DNA of 64,000 nucleotides from Eutreptiella sp. 'Long Island Sound 2002' (GCA_964036045.1 OZ038385.1:17393786-17457785); one strand, 5' to 3'. Shown: positions 22,801 through 32,869, numbered from the stretch's first letter. Numbers and translations: made by a program. The notes: generated by a model not told the origin, from the sequence alone.

Positions 22801-23350
22801 GGGGGGAGGGGGTTGCAAGGCTCGGCTTCCGCACCACCGGGTCGTTCCGGGGATGTGCTGAGCACTGCCCTGTCCTGCGGAGACCTGCAACGGAGGCCAG
22901 TAGTGCTGTGGCTACCACTGGCAGGGGCACTCCCCGGTGACCCGTCCTGAGCAGGGGGAGGGGGGGGGGGGGCATGAGACTTCAGTTGGGTCTTGCAGCC
23001 CAGCCCCCCCTTTCCCAATCTTCCCTCCATCCCTCACCGCTTTGTCTGGGGCGATCAAGCGGGGGTCTGTGGGCGCACGACCGCACCTCTTTCCAGTCCT
23101 TCTCCTGCTTTAGGAAGTAGCCGTGCAGGACGGTCTTGTCCGGGGTCACGACCTGGAGCTCCTCCCAACACGGCACCCCCCATTCCTCAGGACTGGGGAC
23201 TACCGTGGTGGCGTTCGGGGGCTGGCACGGGAAGTAGAGCAGCTTGTCCTGGTATTCTCGAAGGTACCAGGACAGCAGTCGCAGGAACGCGGCGAGGAGG
23301 AACAGGAAGAGGAGGACATTTTGGATGATGGCGAATAGTGCCATCAACAT
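13649..23350 (-). CDS. ABHD13: ABHD13/BEM46-like alpha/beta hydrolase, five coding exons
   Basis: Predicted membrane-anchored serine hydrolase of the ABHD13/BEM46/WAV2 family (physiological substrate poorly known; membrane-associated in other eukaryotes). Exons in transcript order: 23087-23350, 19698-19844, 18015-18159, 17034-17292, 13649-13832. Exit phases 0, 0, 1, 2 each match the next entry. The product is 332 aa, close to the roughly 340 aa usual for the family. Residues 1-30 are a hydrophobic anchor; HGNAGNIG (96-103) is the oxyanion-hole region. The nucleophile is S167 in GTSLGG, the acid D258 in SGKKDELIPP and the base H289 in NGMHNDTW, so the full triad is present. An acceptor CTTCTCCACAG nine bases upstream of the ATG implies a 5'UTR intron. 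Introns of 3.2, 1.5, 0.7 and 3.2 kb hold repeats. Family call secure; exact orthology inferred. Confidence 0.88.
13937..14093 (+). repeat. Interspersed repeat R9, copy 1
   Basis: Shares CCAAAA/GGGTCA words and GGGACACACAAA..GAAATGAGCCCATTTTAGG with 14877-15040, and is inverted relative to 25735-25900. Confidence 0.75.
14391..14411. other. Perfect 9-bp stem hairpin
   Basis: GCGGCTTCG (14391-14399), three-base loop, CGAAGCCGC (14403-14411). It lies inside intron 4. Function unknown. Confidence 0.5.
14877..15040 (+). repeat. Interspersed repeat R9, copy 2
   Basis: Best match to the reverse complement of 25735-25900 (AAAATGGGCTCATTTCAC and the GGCCCATTTTCAAGGC core on that strand). Confidence 0.75.
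17034..17292 (-). CDS. ABHD13: ABHD13-like exon 4
   Basis: Acceptor GCCCCAG. The entry GT completes a Gly codon. It encodes LIVENTFTSI through PPQQMHQLYV, including the catalytic-acid motif SGKKDELIPP, and leaves AG before donor GTGATA (phase 2). The alternative donor GTCAGG five bases upstream would break the frame of exon 5. Confidence 0.87.
17293..18014 (-). other. Intron 3 of the ABHD13-like gene (722 bp)
   Basis: Bounded by CAG|GTCGTT and GCCCCAG. Holds G runs near 17428 and 17562. No other feature. Confidence 0.75.
18015..18159 (-). CDS. ABHD13: ABHD13-like exon 3 (nucleophile exon)
   Basis: Acceptor CTCGTAG. Encodes AGLKMDAVAALEYV then IVVMGTSLGGAVAINL with the nucleophilic Ser, in the GxSxG variant GTSLG. 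Leaves one G at donor CAG|GTCGTT (phase 1). Confidence 0.88.
18160..19697 (-). other. Intron 2 of the ABHD13-like gene (1,538 bp)
   Basis: Contains a palindromic element (18388-18815) and many G/C runs at 18530, 19012, 19156, 19418 and 19667. The long frames on both strands show no motif. Confidence 0.75.
18388..18815. mobile_element. Palindromic MITE-like element in intron 2
   Basis: AAAATTGCTTTGCGGGGG.. at 18411-18437 is the reverse complement of 18765-18792, nearly perfectly over 28 bp, and weaker homology extends outward to the GCAAAG words. Between them lie a perfect 11-bp hairpin (18566-18576 with 18590-18600, TCAAAATGATC) and an AAAATTTTTTT-type palindrome at 18615-18655. No target duplication identified. 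Confidence 0.45.
19698..19844 (-). CDS. ABHD13: ABHD13-like exon 2
   Basis: Acceptor CTGTCCTCAG. Encodes 49 residues AVTILYFHGNAGNIGHR through YRGYGLSGGVPTE. The HGNAGNIG block is the family's oxyanion-hole signature. Phase 0 at both ends; donor GAG|GTCTGT. Confidence 0.9.
20770..20945 (-). repeat. Interspersed repeat R8, - copy
   Basis: Reverse complement of 8396-8560 with about 80-85% identity by eye. Confidence 0.7.
21604..21722 (-). repeat. Interspersed repeat R7, - copy
   Basis: Its reverse complement reads through the same GGTATGTGGGGT..GGAAAGCCC..TTTGGAACACC..GACTGACGATATG series as 45868-45985 and 56052-56160. Confidence 0.7.
23087..23350 (-). CDS. ABHD13: ABHD13-like exon 1 (start exon)
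   Basis: 88 codons from ATG (23350) to donor GAG|GTGCGG. The first 30 residues (MLMALFAIIQNVLLFLFLLA...) form a membrane anchor, followed by YQDKLLYFPCQPP and the LHGYFLKQEK segment that precedes the hydrolase core. A second in-frame Met is residue 3. An acceptor ends at 23360, so a 5'UTR exon lies further upstream. Confidence 0.85.
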
Positions 23351-23523
23351 TCGGTGGGTCTGTGGAGAAGGAGTAAGGGTGCACGGCTCAGGCTATGAGC
23401 CATGGGCAAGAACAACAGCAACAGCAACAGCAGCACACGGGGGGTCCTTTAGAGAAGGAGGAAAAAACAGAAAAGTGTTCCTATACACAGTTTCCCCAAA
23501 AAGATTGCGTGTAGCTCATATGT

Positions 23524-23755
23524 TCAACCATGGTTGGTGGCGGTTGGCGGTTGGCGGTTGGTGGCCATTGGCGGCTGGCAGTTGGCAACTGGCGGTTGGT
23601 GGTTGGTGACTGGTGGTTGGTGACTGGTGGTTGGTGGCGGATGGCAGTAGTTGGCGGTTGACGGTTGGTTGCCGCTGGCAGTTGGTGGCGGTTGGCGGCG
23701 GTTGGCAGTTGGCAGCGGTTGGTGGTTGGCGGTTGATGGTCCCTTGGGGCAGTCC
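23524..23755 (+). repeat. TTGGCGG/TTGGTGG minisatellite
   Basis: About 230 bp of 7- to 10-bp units (GGTTGGCGGTTGGTGG variants). A related array at 49737-49868 ends in the same GGTGGTCCC(T/A).GGG context. Confidence 0.85.
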
Positions 23756-25264
23756 ATTGGATGCACATTTCAATTCAATCCCAAATGTTTGGCTCACCTA
23801 GTTTCCTGGCTGAGACCACATCCAGGACCGGGGAGTTGCAATTGTCTGTACTTTGGGGCTGCCTTGGGCTTGTTTTGGGCTGCTTGGGGGTATTAATTGG
23901 TCATAATGCACGCTACACAGCTCAAAAACACACAAAAAATGCTGAATGGGATGGGCATTTAAGTTCCCCAAGATTTTGCACAGGAAATGATTGGCTGAAA
24001 ACGCATATATGACCAAGTAATTGCAACTTTATGTATTTTAGGGCTATTTCAGGTTAATTGTGGGCTATTTTGGGCAGTAGATTGGGCATAAAACACAGCT
24101 AGACAGCTCAAAATTGGACGAAACTTGTTACATCGGATGCTCATTTTGGTTCTGTGAGTTTGCGTCATGGATGTTATCGCTGACAATCCCATCTTTAGAG
24201 CCGAAAAATTACGAGTGTTTGTATTTCTAGGCATTTTGTGACGGATTTTGAAATTTGGGTCCCCCACTTGTGGCGCCAGTTCCCAGCCGCCACAATTGAG
24301 TTTCTAGCTCAAACTACTTGTCATTGTACTTCATACTCATGGGCATCATCCAATAGAATTTTGACTTGAACTTGAACCACCATGAAAGATTTCTAAGTAA
24401 CAATTTTGCCCAGGCTGCTGCTTGCTATTGCTACTGCTGTTGTAGCTGCTACTAGCTAAAAGGGTCAGCTCCACCCTCACCATAAAGAGGATTATAACAC
24501 CTTGCTGGTTTCAGTAGCTCAGTGAACACTAAGCCTAAGCCGAATCAAAACTAAATGTTGGGACCAAGCTGGTGGGGAAGTTGAGAATGGGGCGTTACAC
24601 GCGAGGACAATGCAAAGCATGTTTGCAAAGGGTGAATGGTTCAACCGGGTTCTCATGCACCAAGACATTGAATGAAATACAATTGGCAATCCACATTGCT
24701 GGGCGAAATTTGAATGAATGGTGTACACTTGTACAATCCTGCAATCTACACCCCTCTCCCCAACGCTAGGTGGCTCCAGGGCACGGCTCTATGGTATGCC
24801 GCAAAGCTGGGGTTAAGCAAGGTATTTGAAGGGCTAGGGGGGCATTTAGCTTTCTTGTGACCACCCACCACCAGAGGAGCTACGTCCACAGGGCAAAAAC
24901 AGCAAATTTAGATAGCAATCTGGCATTTTTAGTGGGAAGCATAGTTTGTCTTAACTCATTATCTTAGTTTTTTGACTGAGTAAGAATCTGAGCAGTCCTG
25001 TGTATGGGAACACAGTAGATACCGCGGTCACCTTGGCCATTGGGGAACATGGGCCAAAAATAGCCTACTTTTCGCACAGCGCGCGCGCAGCATGGGCACA
25101 CGGTGCACCCCCTATGACTTGGGCTACATTGGGCCAAGATGAGCTCAAAATGGCTCAAGTCACTTGTTTGTGCATCGTCTATTGCAGACAATCATCTTTG
25201 GAAAAAAATTTTGACCCATGTTTGACGAGTTTTGGTTCCAAAATAGCCTGTTACCGGGAGGGGG
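23756..25264. other. AT-richer intergenic DNA, no gene seen
   Basis: Diverged repeats of a CACAGCTCAAAA-containing unit (23810-24120) and a CTACACCCCTCTCCCCAAC segment at 24748-24800 that recurs at 25655-25710. No coding evidence. Confidence 0.45.
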
Positions 25265-25345
25265 GGGGGGGGGCGACCCCTCGGTTTTGGATGCCAACCA
25301 CCCCCCCCAACTAACTGTTGGCCGGAGGCCCCTTGGGGTGGGGGG
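25265..25345 (+). repeat. Repeat R5, copy 1
   Basis: CAACTAACTGTTGGCCGGAG followed by GCCCCTTGGGG, also at 39530-39602 and, shorter, at 39884-39912. G runs follow each copy. Confidence 0.75.
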
Positions 25346-25569
25346 GTCGGGGGTGCCGCTGGGGAGAGTGGTTCCCCGGGGGGGGGGGGGGGCACCTCCG
25401 AATAGTTGGGTATGCGGCCCAGCTGTGATCTGACAGTTCGCACTGCCCCTTCCTACAATAGAGGGTAGGGCATCATCGGTGTATTCTCAGCCACACTGGG
25501 AACCTCAGGGGGGTGGGCTCTTGAGGCGGTCAGGGGATTAGAGTCACACTATGCCACAAGACATACACA

Positions 25570-25646
<77 letters not shown>
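25570..25646 (+). repeat. (AC)n(AT)n compound microsatellite
   Basis: About 48 bp of AC followed by 30 bp of AT. Confidence 0.95.
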
Positions 25647-25649
<3 letters not shown>

Positions 25650-25734
25650 CTAAGCTACACCCCTCTCCCCAACTCTAGGTGGCTCCACCATACGGCTCTA
25701 AGGTACGTGCGAAGGGCACAACTTGGTGCATAAA

Positions 25735-25980
25735 TGTGGCGGAAGGGGCTAAACTCAGTCAAAACGAGCTCAAAATGGGCTCATTTCACTTGTTTGTGCA
25801 CCCCCAATGGTCCAGTATCACTTTTGGAAAAATGCGTTTTTGACCCATTTTTGACCCATATTCGGTCCGAAAACGGCCCATTTTCAAGGCAAAACGCGTC
25901 ACCACGAGCTCAAAACAGCCTAAAAACACTTGTTTGAGCATCCCAAGTGGTCTAGGAACAACTTTGGAAAAAATGATTTT
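25735..25980 (-). repeat. Repeat R9, inverted tandem copies
   Basis: Two adjacent units, each starting near GAGCTCAAAA and carrying CACTTGTTTG and TTTGGAAAAA. They are the reverse complement of the intron-4 copies. A fourth unit is at 25150-25250. Confidence 0.7.
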
Positions 25981-27018
25981 TTTCGCCCCGGGGACCCTGG
26001 TGGACCCACCGTTGGCCCCCACCGTGCGCGGGCCCAGCTGCCCTACGGCTCCACCAAGCGAGCAATAGTACAGGGGTCTAGGTGTCTCGTTGGGCGATTC
26101 CGAGGCTTGAAAACAACAAAAAGTGGGGGGTTGTAGGTGGGCTAGGTGCCCTCGGAATTCGGTTTTGAGCCACGTAGCCCAAGATACGGCCCGTTCTTGG
26201 TTTTGGGCTTGTTTGACACAAACAGCGCACATTCAGGATTTTTAGCCATTTTGGGGCCGTTTCTCGGACATATCGTGGAGATAGAGGGCAACAAAGTGCT
26301 CTTTGTCATGGGGCAATCGAGGTGCACGTGCAATGTAGCAACCATTTCCCTTGGAGGGACTCCTCCACATTTGGATGGGTGGACTGGCTGGTTCCCCTAT
26401 GATAGGGCCCAGGCAGTGCACATGGGAGGTGGGGGGGTTGGAATGTAGGGTTCCACATTGTGGACGGTCTCTTTGCAGAAGCCAATCTGTTGGCTGTTTG
26501 TGTGGGACCAAGTGGTGTGGGACCAAGTGGTGTGGCTTTGAGGGATCAGTGTGAATGTGGTGTTCCATATGGTGTGTGGTCTCGGTTGCACAAGCCAATT
26601 TGTTGGCTGTCTGTGGGGTGTGTGTGTGTGTGTGTGTGTATGTGCCATAAGGGCCGAATAAGTACGCCGGTTGACACTTCCGGATGGATGTACAATGGCC
26701 TTTCCGGGGAGGGGATGATCCATATTGCAAATGGGTTGTCTCCCCATGTGTTTGGTGTGAGTGGATTGGCTGTTGGTGGTGGCCGCAGCAGCCGAACATT
26801 GTCCAGATGCCGGGAGTTACTACATGGCGTGTCAGTCTGTTCCGCGGATTGTGCTATTCTGTCTCTTTTCCACAAGACATACCTCCATCGCCCTCTGCGC
26901 AACGCCCACCTTGTCCAACGCCCCCCCCCCCCCTTCAGTTGGCGCTTTTTCCTGCGCTATCTTGTGTTGAACTGCAATGGGGATGGGCCGTTGACAGATT
27001 TGGCAGGACTCCTGCTTT

Positions 27019-27039
27019 ACATCGAACTGAGTTCGATGT
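27019..27039. other. Perfect 9-bp palindrome in the direct repeat
   Basis: ACATCGAAC, three-base loop, GTTCGATGT; present again at 35139-35159. Confidence 0.6.
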
Positions 27040-27167
27040 ACATGTATTATGAACTCTGATACACGCACAACAGGATGTCGGTCATGGGGGCCATGATTTG
27101 TGGTAAAGAGAACCAGATTTGATGTACATGGGACCAGAATGTGGAGTCCATAGGACGAAATTTGTAG

Positions 27168-27355
27168 CGCATGCCCCACATCCACATCCGCACCGCACAC
27201 ACACCACATCCACACTGCACACACACCACATCCACACTGCACAACACCACATCCACACCGCGCACGCACCACATCCACACCACACATGCCCCACATCCAC
27301 ACTGTGCATGCACCACGTCTACCCTGCGTATGCACCATGTCCACAGCACACTTGC
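27168..27355 (+). repeat. Tandem CACCACATCCACA array
   Basis: About eight imperfect units of 23-26 bp; duplicated at 35288-35475 within the right direct repeat. Confidence 0.85.
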
Positions 27356-27421
27356 ACACTTGAGGTTTGCTCTTTGAAGATCCTGCCCTCAAAGCCCAGC
27401 CCCGGCACAAGGTAGCGGTCG

Positions 27422-30400
27422 GTGTGGGGCGAAGCCACCGCATGCCCCCTCTGCGCTCGCCAGCGGCTACCACAGACAGCCCTGCCCTGCAACCCAGACC
27501 ACTGGGTCTGCCTGGGAGCCGCACACCGCCTCACCCACTGCCCCCACTGCGGGGACCTCAACCCCCGCCACCGCGAACGGCCCGCGGCCCCAGCCGCACC
27601 CCCCCCCGCCAGCCACCCCAGCTTCTTCGGGTACCTCACCGACACTCTCCGGGACCAACTGGGAGGGTACTACGTGGCGGACGCGGCGGACCACGCATGG
27701 GCCATAGCCGTGGCCACGGGCAACACACCCCTGCCCCCCCACAGCCCACCCCTACGCCACAGCGGAGGCGGCTTGAACGTGGCGGCCCGCCACATCCTCC
27801 TCGCCCTATACCTCCACCACCGAGACCTACACCTCCCAGACCCACAACTCCCGGCCCCCCAAGCAGCAGCCCTGACGCCGGAAGCGTGGGCCAACACGGC
27901 ACCAGAGGAGATAGCAGCCTACCTCCGAGCCACGTGCCGCCGGTTCGCAAACGCCCTCGGCCGACGGAAGGGAACACCTTACCCCCTCAGCGCACTCCTC
28001 TACCCGGCACACCACCCCCACCCCACACAACGGACACCCCCGGAGGGCTGGGCGTCTTTCCGGGACACCCACCTGGCCGCCCCCGACGAGGCCACCGCCA
28101 CGCGGATGAGCCTCACGGACCAGGAGGCCTACGTCAGAGGCCTCAAGACGAGCCTCCAAGAGGCACACCGCTGGCGCGCCCGCTCCCCGTCGCCCCCGCG
28201 GGGACAGGGGGGTTCACCTGCCCCCGACACCCACCAGGCCAAGAAGACCAAGGGGCACCGGCACCAGGGGGCCCGCCAACGCGCCCGCCAGCAGGGCGCG
28301 ACGCCCCGACCAAGGCCCGGGTCCAGCCACACCGCACCGCCCCACGCCCAGACCCCCGAGGCACACCAGCAACACCACCACCACCAACGCCCACCGCCAC
28401 CACCTTACCGCAGCACCCAAACCCTGCAGCCCAGTCAGCCACCACCGCCCACACACGTCCACACCATGCCAGGACCACCGTACGCGCAGAGCCAGGGGAC
28501 ATGGCACCACCAACACCACCACCGCGCCCCCGTCCCTCCCAACCCCTACCCCCTAATGCCCCCAAGCTACAGCGGCCCCCACCAGCTACATCCCCACCAC
28601 GCCCCAGCACAACCAGGCCCCGCGAACCACCCACCCCACATAGCGCACATCACCGCACCACACCATCACGTGTACCACCACCACCAGCCCCTGCCGCCAC
28701 ACCCACCAACGCCGGGGTACCACACACAACCGACACACCCTCCACACCACCACCACGCGGTCCAGCACCACCCGCCGCCCCCGCTACATGGACCCACGGC
28801 ATACGAGCCACGGTACACCCCCATGGACCCGCGAGGAGCCGCACACGCACACCGGCAACACCAGGACCGAGTAGGGGCGCCCCACCACCACCAACAGCCC
28901 CCCCACCCACACCCCATACCAGCGAGCACCATCCACCAGCAGCCACCCATCACATACGGACCACAGCCCCACCCGGGAGCTCATGCGGTCGCCTCCCACC
29001 CGCACCCCGGCACCGCGACCAGTCAGGAACCGCAAGGACCACACGGCGCACACACGCAACACCCACACGACCCACAGGGACGCCCGGACCCCCAGCCGGC
29101 ACAACACCCACCCCCGCCCCCCCCACCCCACCACCACCAGCAGCCCCCCCACCCACACCCCATACCAGCGAGCACCATCCACCGGCAGCCACCCATTACA
29201 TACGGACCACCGCCCCACCCGGACGCTCATACGGCCGCCTCCCACCCACACCCCGGCACCACAACCAGTCAGGAACCGCAAGGACCACACGGCGCACACA
29301 CGCAACACCCACACGACCCACAGGGACGCCCAGACCCCCAGCCAGCACAACACCCACCCCCGCCCCCCCCACCACCAACAGCGCCACCCCCACACCACCC
29401 CCCCCCGCCCCCCCCCCGAGACCAGGCCACGGACACAACACGCGGCAGCCAGCACCAACCAATCGATGTCGATGCCCCCGCCGACACATGCCACCGCGAA
29501 TCCCCCCTCCCGCGGCCGCCGCAAGAGACCCCATCACCGGACCCCGCGCGCGACAACGATGACCACCCCCCCCAACCCACACCACCCCCCCCATCACACC
29601 CCGCACCACCAGTCGCCGCACCGGCCGAGCCCTACGCCCTGCACAACCCCGCAGCGGTACGGCAGCACCTCCGGAGGGTCGGGGAACAGGACGTCGTGCT
29701 GTACCTCCGCACCTCCGGCACCAGCACCCCCATCCGGGCGGCCACCCTGGTCCAGGCGGCCACCCTGGGGGAAGGCGTCAGAGACTTCCTCTTCGACGCC
29801 TTCCTCCACGTCGCCCGACACGAGCGCCCCCCACGCGCCACCCCGGACGGCGAGAGCCCGCCCCCCACGGGGAGCCGGATCTGGGTACCCCCCATCGACT
29901 GGGGGCGACACCTGGTCGGACACCCCGTGCCAGAGCGGGACAGCACCCAGGGCCGCACCCGCTACCGCGAGCCCAACATGGCCCACCCCCCACCCGACGC
30001 CACCCCCAACAGCACCAAGGAGTGGGAGCGGGAAACATGGGTGGCCCGGATGGCCTCCCTAAGCAACTTCCGGCACCACGTCCCGGGGGACATCCCCACC
30101 CCCGACGAGCAGCAGCCAGCCCCCTCCACGTACATGACCCTCATGTACAATCTGCACTACACCCTCTCCACCACCACCTACCACGCACCCACAGACCACT
30201 GGGTGGTACACGGCACCGACTCCCTCCTCCCCGCCGACTACACCCCCCCCACACACAACCCGGGCCCCGACACGTACGCCAGGGGGGAAGACCCGGACGA
30301 CCCCCACATCTGGGGCACGTGGGAACCCGAATCCCTGGACGCGCTGCTCTCCATCCGCAGCAGCTACCAGGGCCTTGGTAGGGCGATGTATTGCCTCGCC

Positions 30401-32128
30401 AAGTGGACCCAACGGACCTGGGGGATCCCCGCGGACCGATGGGTGTGGGTGGTCACGCTGCGCCCCCAGCAGATGGAAGCCCCCCCAAACCGCGGGGGAC
30501 CCACCCCCCCACGCCCCACCACCCCACAACTATGCCCGTACATGGTGGCAGCCCGCCTCATGGCGCTGCTATGGCCGGGCCCCCACACCCCCACCCAAAA
30601 CTACCCCCACCTCACAGAGGGGGACATGCCCGGCATCCAGCGATGCTTCTTCGAGACCCTCGACTACCTCCAGCAGACACACCCCCGCGTCCTGGAGCAG
30701 ATATGGCCACCCCCCGGGTAACCCACGTGCCCGCACAGCCGAGACAACACCGCCACGCCAGCACCAGCACGCACGGATCACCAGGGAAAACGCGCGCACA
30801 CGCCCGATGCCCGAACCTGCACCCGCGTTCTCGCTACTTACAGGACCCAGCATCATACGCCCGCCCCCGAGGCCCGGGACCCTCCGCCGTCTCCCGCGGC
30901 CCTCTCCTCCGCCTCCGACTCCACAACCTCCACCACCACGACCACCTCATCCACCACCACCACCACCACGTCCTCATCCAGCACTCCACCCCCCAGGCCG
31001 CGGAGGACACCTCCCAAACGGGCCTCCAAACCCGCCCCCACCGCGAGCAGCCCCACCGCCGCCAAAGCCCACGCCCCGGCGAAGCCCATACCCACGACCC
31101 AGCCGAAGCCCAAGGCCGCCGCCAAAGGGCAGCCCGCAGCCAAGCCCAAGCCCAGGCCCAAACCCGGCGCCACGACGGCAGCTCGGGCCCGGCCCCCCCA
31201 GGATGTCCTCTACGACATCCGGCCCCAGCCGTCCCAGGCCCGAAGGCAGCAGCGCCCAGCGCGGCGCCCCCCCACCGTCACCGACACCACCGCCGCCACC
31301 TTCATGGCGGAGCGCGCCGCGGCCGAAGCGCGGCGCGCCGCGTCCCACCACCTCCCAAAGCCCGCGCCCCGGGCCCACGGACCGCTCCAGGGTCCACCAG
31401 CAGCGCCCACGCCCCCCTACCGGCCCCCGATGACAGCCCACATGCAACGCATGCCCCACTACCGCCGCCGCCACGAATCCCCGCCCAACCCCGAGGCGGA
31501 GACCGTACGCGCACACCCGCGGGTCCACATCCGCGTGCACCCCCACTCCCCACGCACCCCCACGGAACAGGACTACGAGGAATCCCCCAGGCCCGCCACC
31601 GCCGCCGGCCCCCACGACCCCATCACACCCACCCACGCACACTCCTCCGCCCAAGACCGCAGGCCCGCCCAGGAACAGTGGTGGCAGCGCTGGACCCACA
31701 CGCAGCTCTGGGAGCTGCGGAAGTGGGCCCGGGGAGAGCCCTCCCTCGAGGGCCTGGTCCATCGGCCCCGCAAGGGGTCGGTGGAAAACTGCCGCCTCCG
31801 GCCGGCGGGGGGGTGGATGCCGCAGGCCGCATGGGAAGCCATGCTGGCCGATGCGCTCCACCCCCTGGGAGTCCACCCCCGCAACCTCCCCGCGCCCCAG
31901 GACCACCCGTACGTCCTCAGGCGCCTGCGGGAGACCCTCCAGGAAGCACGGCGAGACGGCATCCGCCTGTGGGACATCACCCAAAGCCCAGCCCCGCACG
32001 CACACACCCCCTCACCACCCCACAAGCGTCAGCGCACCGACACCGGCGACACCCACAACACCCCAGAAGCCCTGCGCGCCACACAACACGACGCGCCTGA
32101 CCCCCCGGCCAGCGGCGCCGCCATCTAA
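27422..32128 (+). CDS. Unrecognised C-rich cassette protein, two exons (about 1,526 aa)
   Basis: Open frame 27422-30717 joined to 30844-32128. The intron (126 bp, CGG|GTAACC..CTTACAG|G) has matching phase 2. Unspliced, the same frame meets a TAA made by the GTAA donor and then reads on, so stop readthrough is the alternative. There is no nearby ATG: the frame crosses the repeat junction at residue 5, so the 5' end is probably missing. Residues about 8-43 hold a Cys/His cluster (CPLC..C..DH..C..CPHC) resembling a RING or zinc ribbon. About 60-235 look helical. About 255-715 are Pro/His/Gln-rich with an 82-residue duplication. About 715-1098 are ordered (DVVLYLRTSGTS, MYNLHYTLS, GRAMYCLAKWTQRTWG), then a Pro/Ala/Lys linker and a final Trp-rich block (WWQRWTHTQLWELRKWARG). 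No polymerase, integrase or protease motif. Role unknown. Confidence 0.6.
28876..29367 (+). repeat. 246-bp in-frame tandem duplication
   Basis: AGCGAGCACCATCCACC recurs at 28921 and 29167, exactly 246 bp (82 codons) apart. The two units differ at a few bases only, so the duplication is recent and keeps the frame open. Confidence 0.9.
30718..30843 (+). other. Probable 126-bp intron in the cassette gene
   Basis: GTAACC donor after CCCGG and a CTCGCTACTTACAG acceptor. The length is a multiple of three, so the only consequence of retention is the TAA at 30719-30721. Confidence 0.55.
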
Positions 32129-32754
32129 CCCCGTTATCCAGCACAGCACCACCACGGGGCGCCACGCCAGGCCCCGCCCAGAAGTCACCAAACAAACCGG
32201 ACGCCGAAGGAAGCCAACGCACACGACAACGAGCACCACTACGCCCAAAGGCGCCGAACCCGGGCCCGATACCGTGGGCTCCTCTCCACCCTCAGCACGA
32301 CACACACGTCACTGACGTCACTCCTCCGCCATGCCCCCTCCCACGCCACCGCCCCGCCCCCCCCCCCCTCCCGCCGCACGTCCCCACGCCGCCCAGCACC
32401 CAGCCCCACACACTGCGCCACAGCATCGCCCTAGTCCGGCTCCTCCACCATCGCGGCGCATGGCACCTCACAGTAGACCACCGTCCTATGGTCCCGCTCC
32501 CCCCAGCACCACTCCCAGGGCCGCACCCGACCCACGCCGTGTTCGCCCCCACGTCGCGGGCCGCGGACATCCTCCCGCTCCCCACCACCACCCCTCCCGG
32601 GCATCGCATACTACTTACCGCCAACCCCTCGGTCCTCAGTGAGGTCCCCATCGGGCACGCCGACGCCCTGCACGTGCGCCCGCAGCTGCCCAACCTGCAC
32701 GCTGCGTACGCCCCCGGCGCGCCCGCCGACCCCTCCGTGTGGGACTCCCAGTGA
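32101..32754 (+). CDS. Second cassette open frame
   Basis: A frame different from the main cassette ORF, open from 32101 to a TGA at 32752-32754 and overlapping the end of the first. The last 115 or so residues look coding: RHSIALVRLLHHRGAWHLTV, AVFAPTSRAADILPLP, RILLTANPSVLSEVP. It may be a separate gene or reached by another splice. The first Met in frame is at 32488. Not recognised. Confidence 0.4.
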   Translation, partial: PPGQRRRHLTPLSSTAPPRGATPGPAQKSPNKPDAEGSQRTRQRAPLRPKAPNPGPIPWAPLHPQHDTHVTDVTPPPCPLPRHRPAPPPLPPHVPTPPSTQPHTLRHSIALVRLLHHRGAWHLTVDHRPMVPLPPAPLPGPHPTHAVFAPTSRAADILPLPTTTPPGHRILLTANPSVLSEVPIGHADALHVRPQLPNLHAAYAPGAPADPSVWDSQ

Positions 32755-32869
32755 GGCCACCGGCCAACGGCCGGCCCACACGCACCACCCCGCACCCGCC
32801 TCGGGCGCACGACTCCGTGGACGCCGCTACCCACACGCCCGGCCCCGCGCAACCGCCTAACCGAGCCAG

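Larger units (their letters stand above)
19845..23086 (-). other. Intron 1 of the ABHD13-like gene (3,242 bp)
   Basis: Holds inverted copies of repeats R8 (20770-20945) and R7 (21604-21722) and several AT-richer stretches. Direct joining of exons 1 and 2 in phase 0 gives ...EKDWKE|AVTILYFHGN, leaving no need for another exon here. Confidence 0.7.
26159..27433 (+). repeat. 1,275-bp direct repeat, left copy
   Basis: Matches 34279-35553 at a constant offset of 8,120 bp. I found no difference, and the translated frames of the two copies are identical. The borders do not read TG..CA. It contains an R10 unit at 26647-26707, a GT tract at 26619-26638, a palindrome at 27019-27039 and a tandem of about 25 bp (CACCACATCCACA..) at 27168-27355. 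A short open stretch after an AG (CGCTTTTTCCTGCGC on, 26943-27059) is the only coding-like piece. I could not see a primer-binding site at its end. Confidence 0.92.

Noticed and set aside
27168-27355. CRISPR-like array in the direct repeat
   Set aside because: Imperfect CACCACATCCACA tandem units with no spacers.
27367-29562. 731-codon + frame overlapping the cassette ORF
   Set aside because: It is the out-of-frame shadow of the C-rich main ORF: almost only Pro, Thr, Arg and His, and it lacks the ordered blocks seen in the chosen frame.
30391-32100. 569-codon + frame and the 352-codon frame at 30375-31433
   Set aside because: Compositional shadows. The frame that continues across the intron and ends in the Trp-rich block is better supported.
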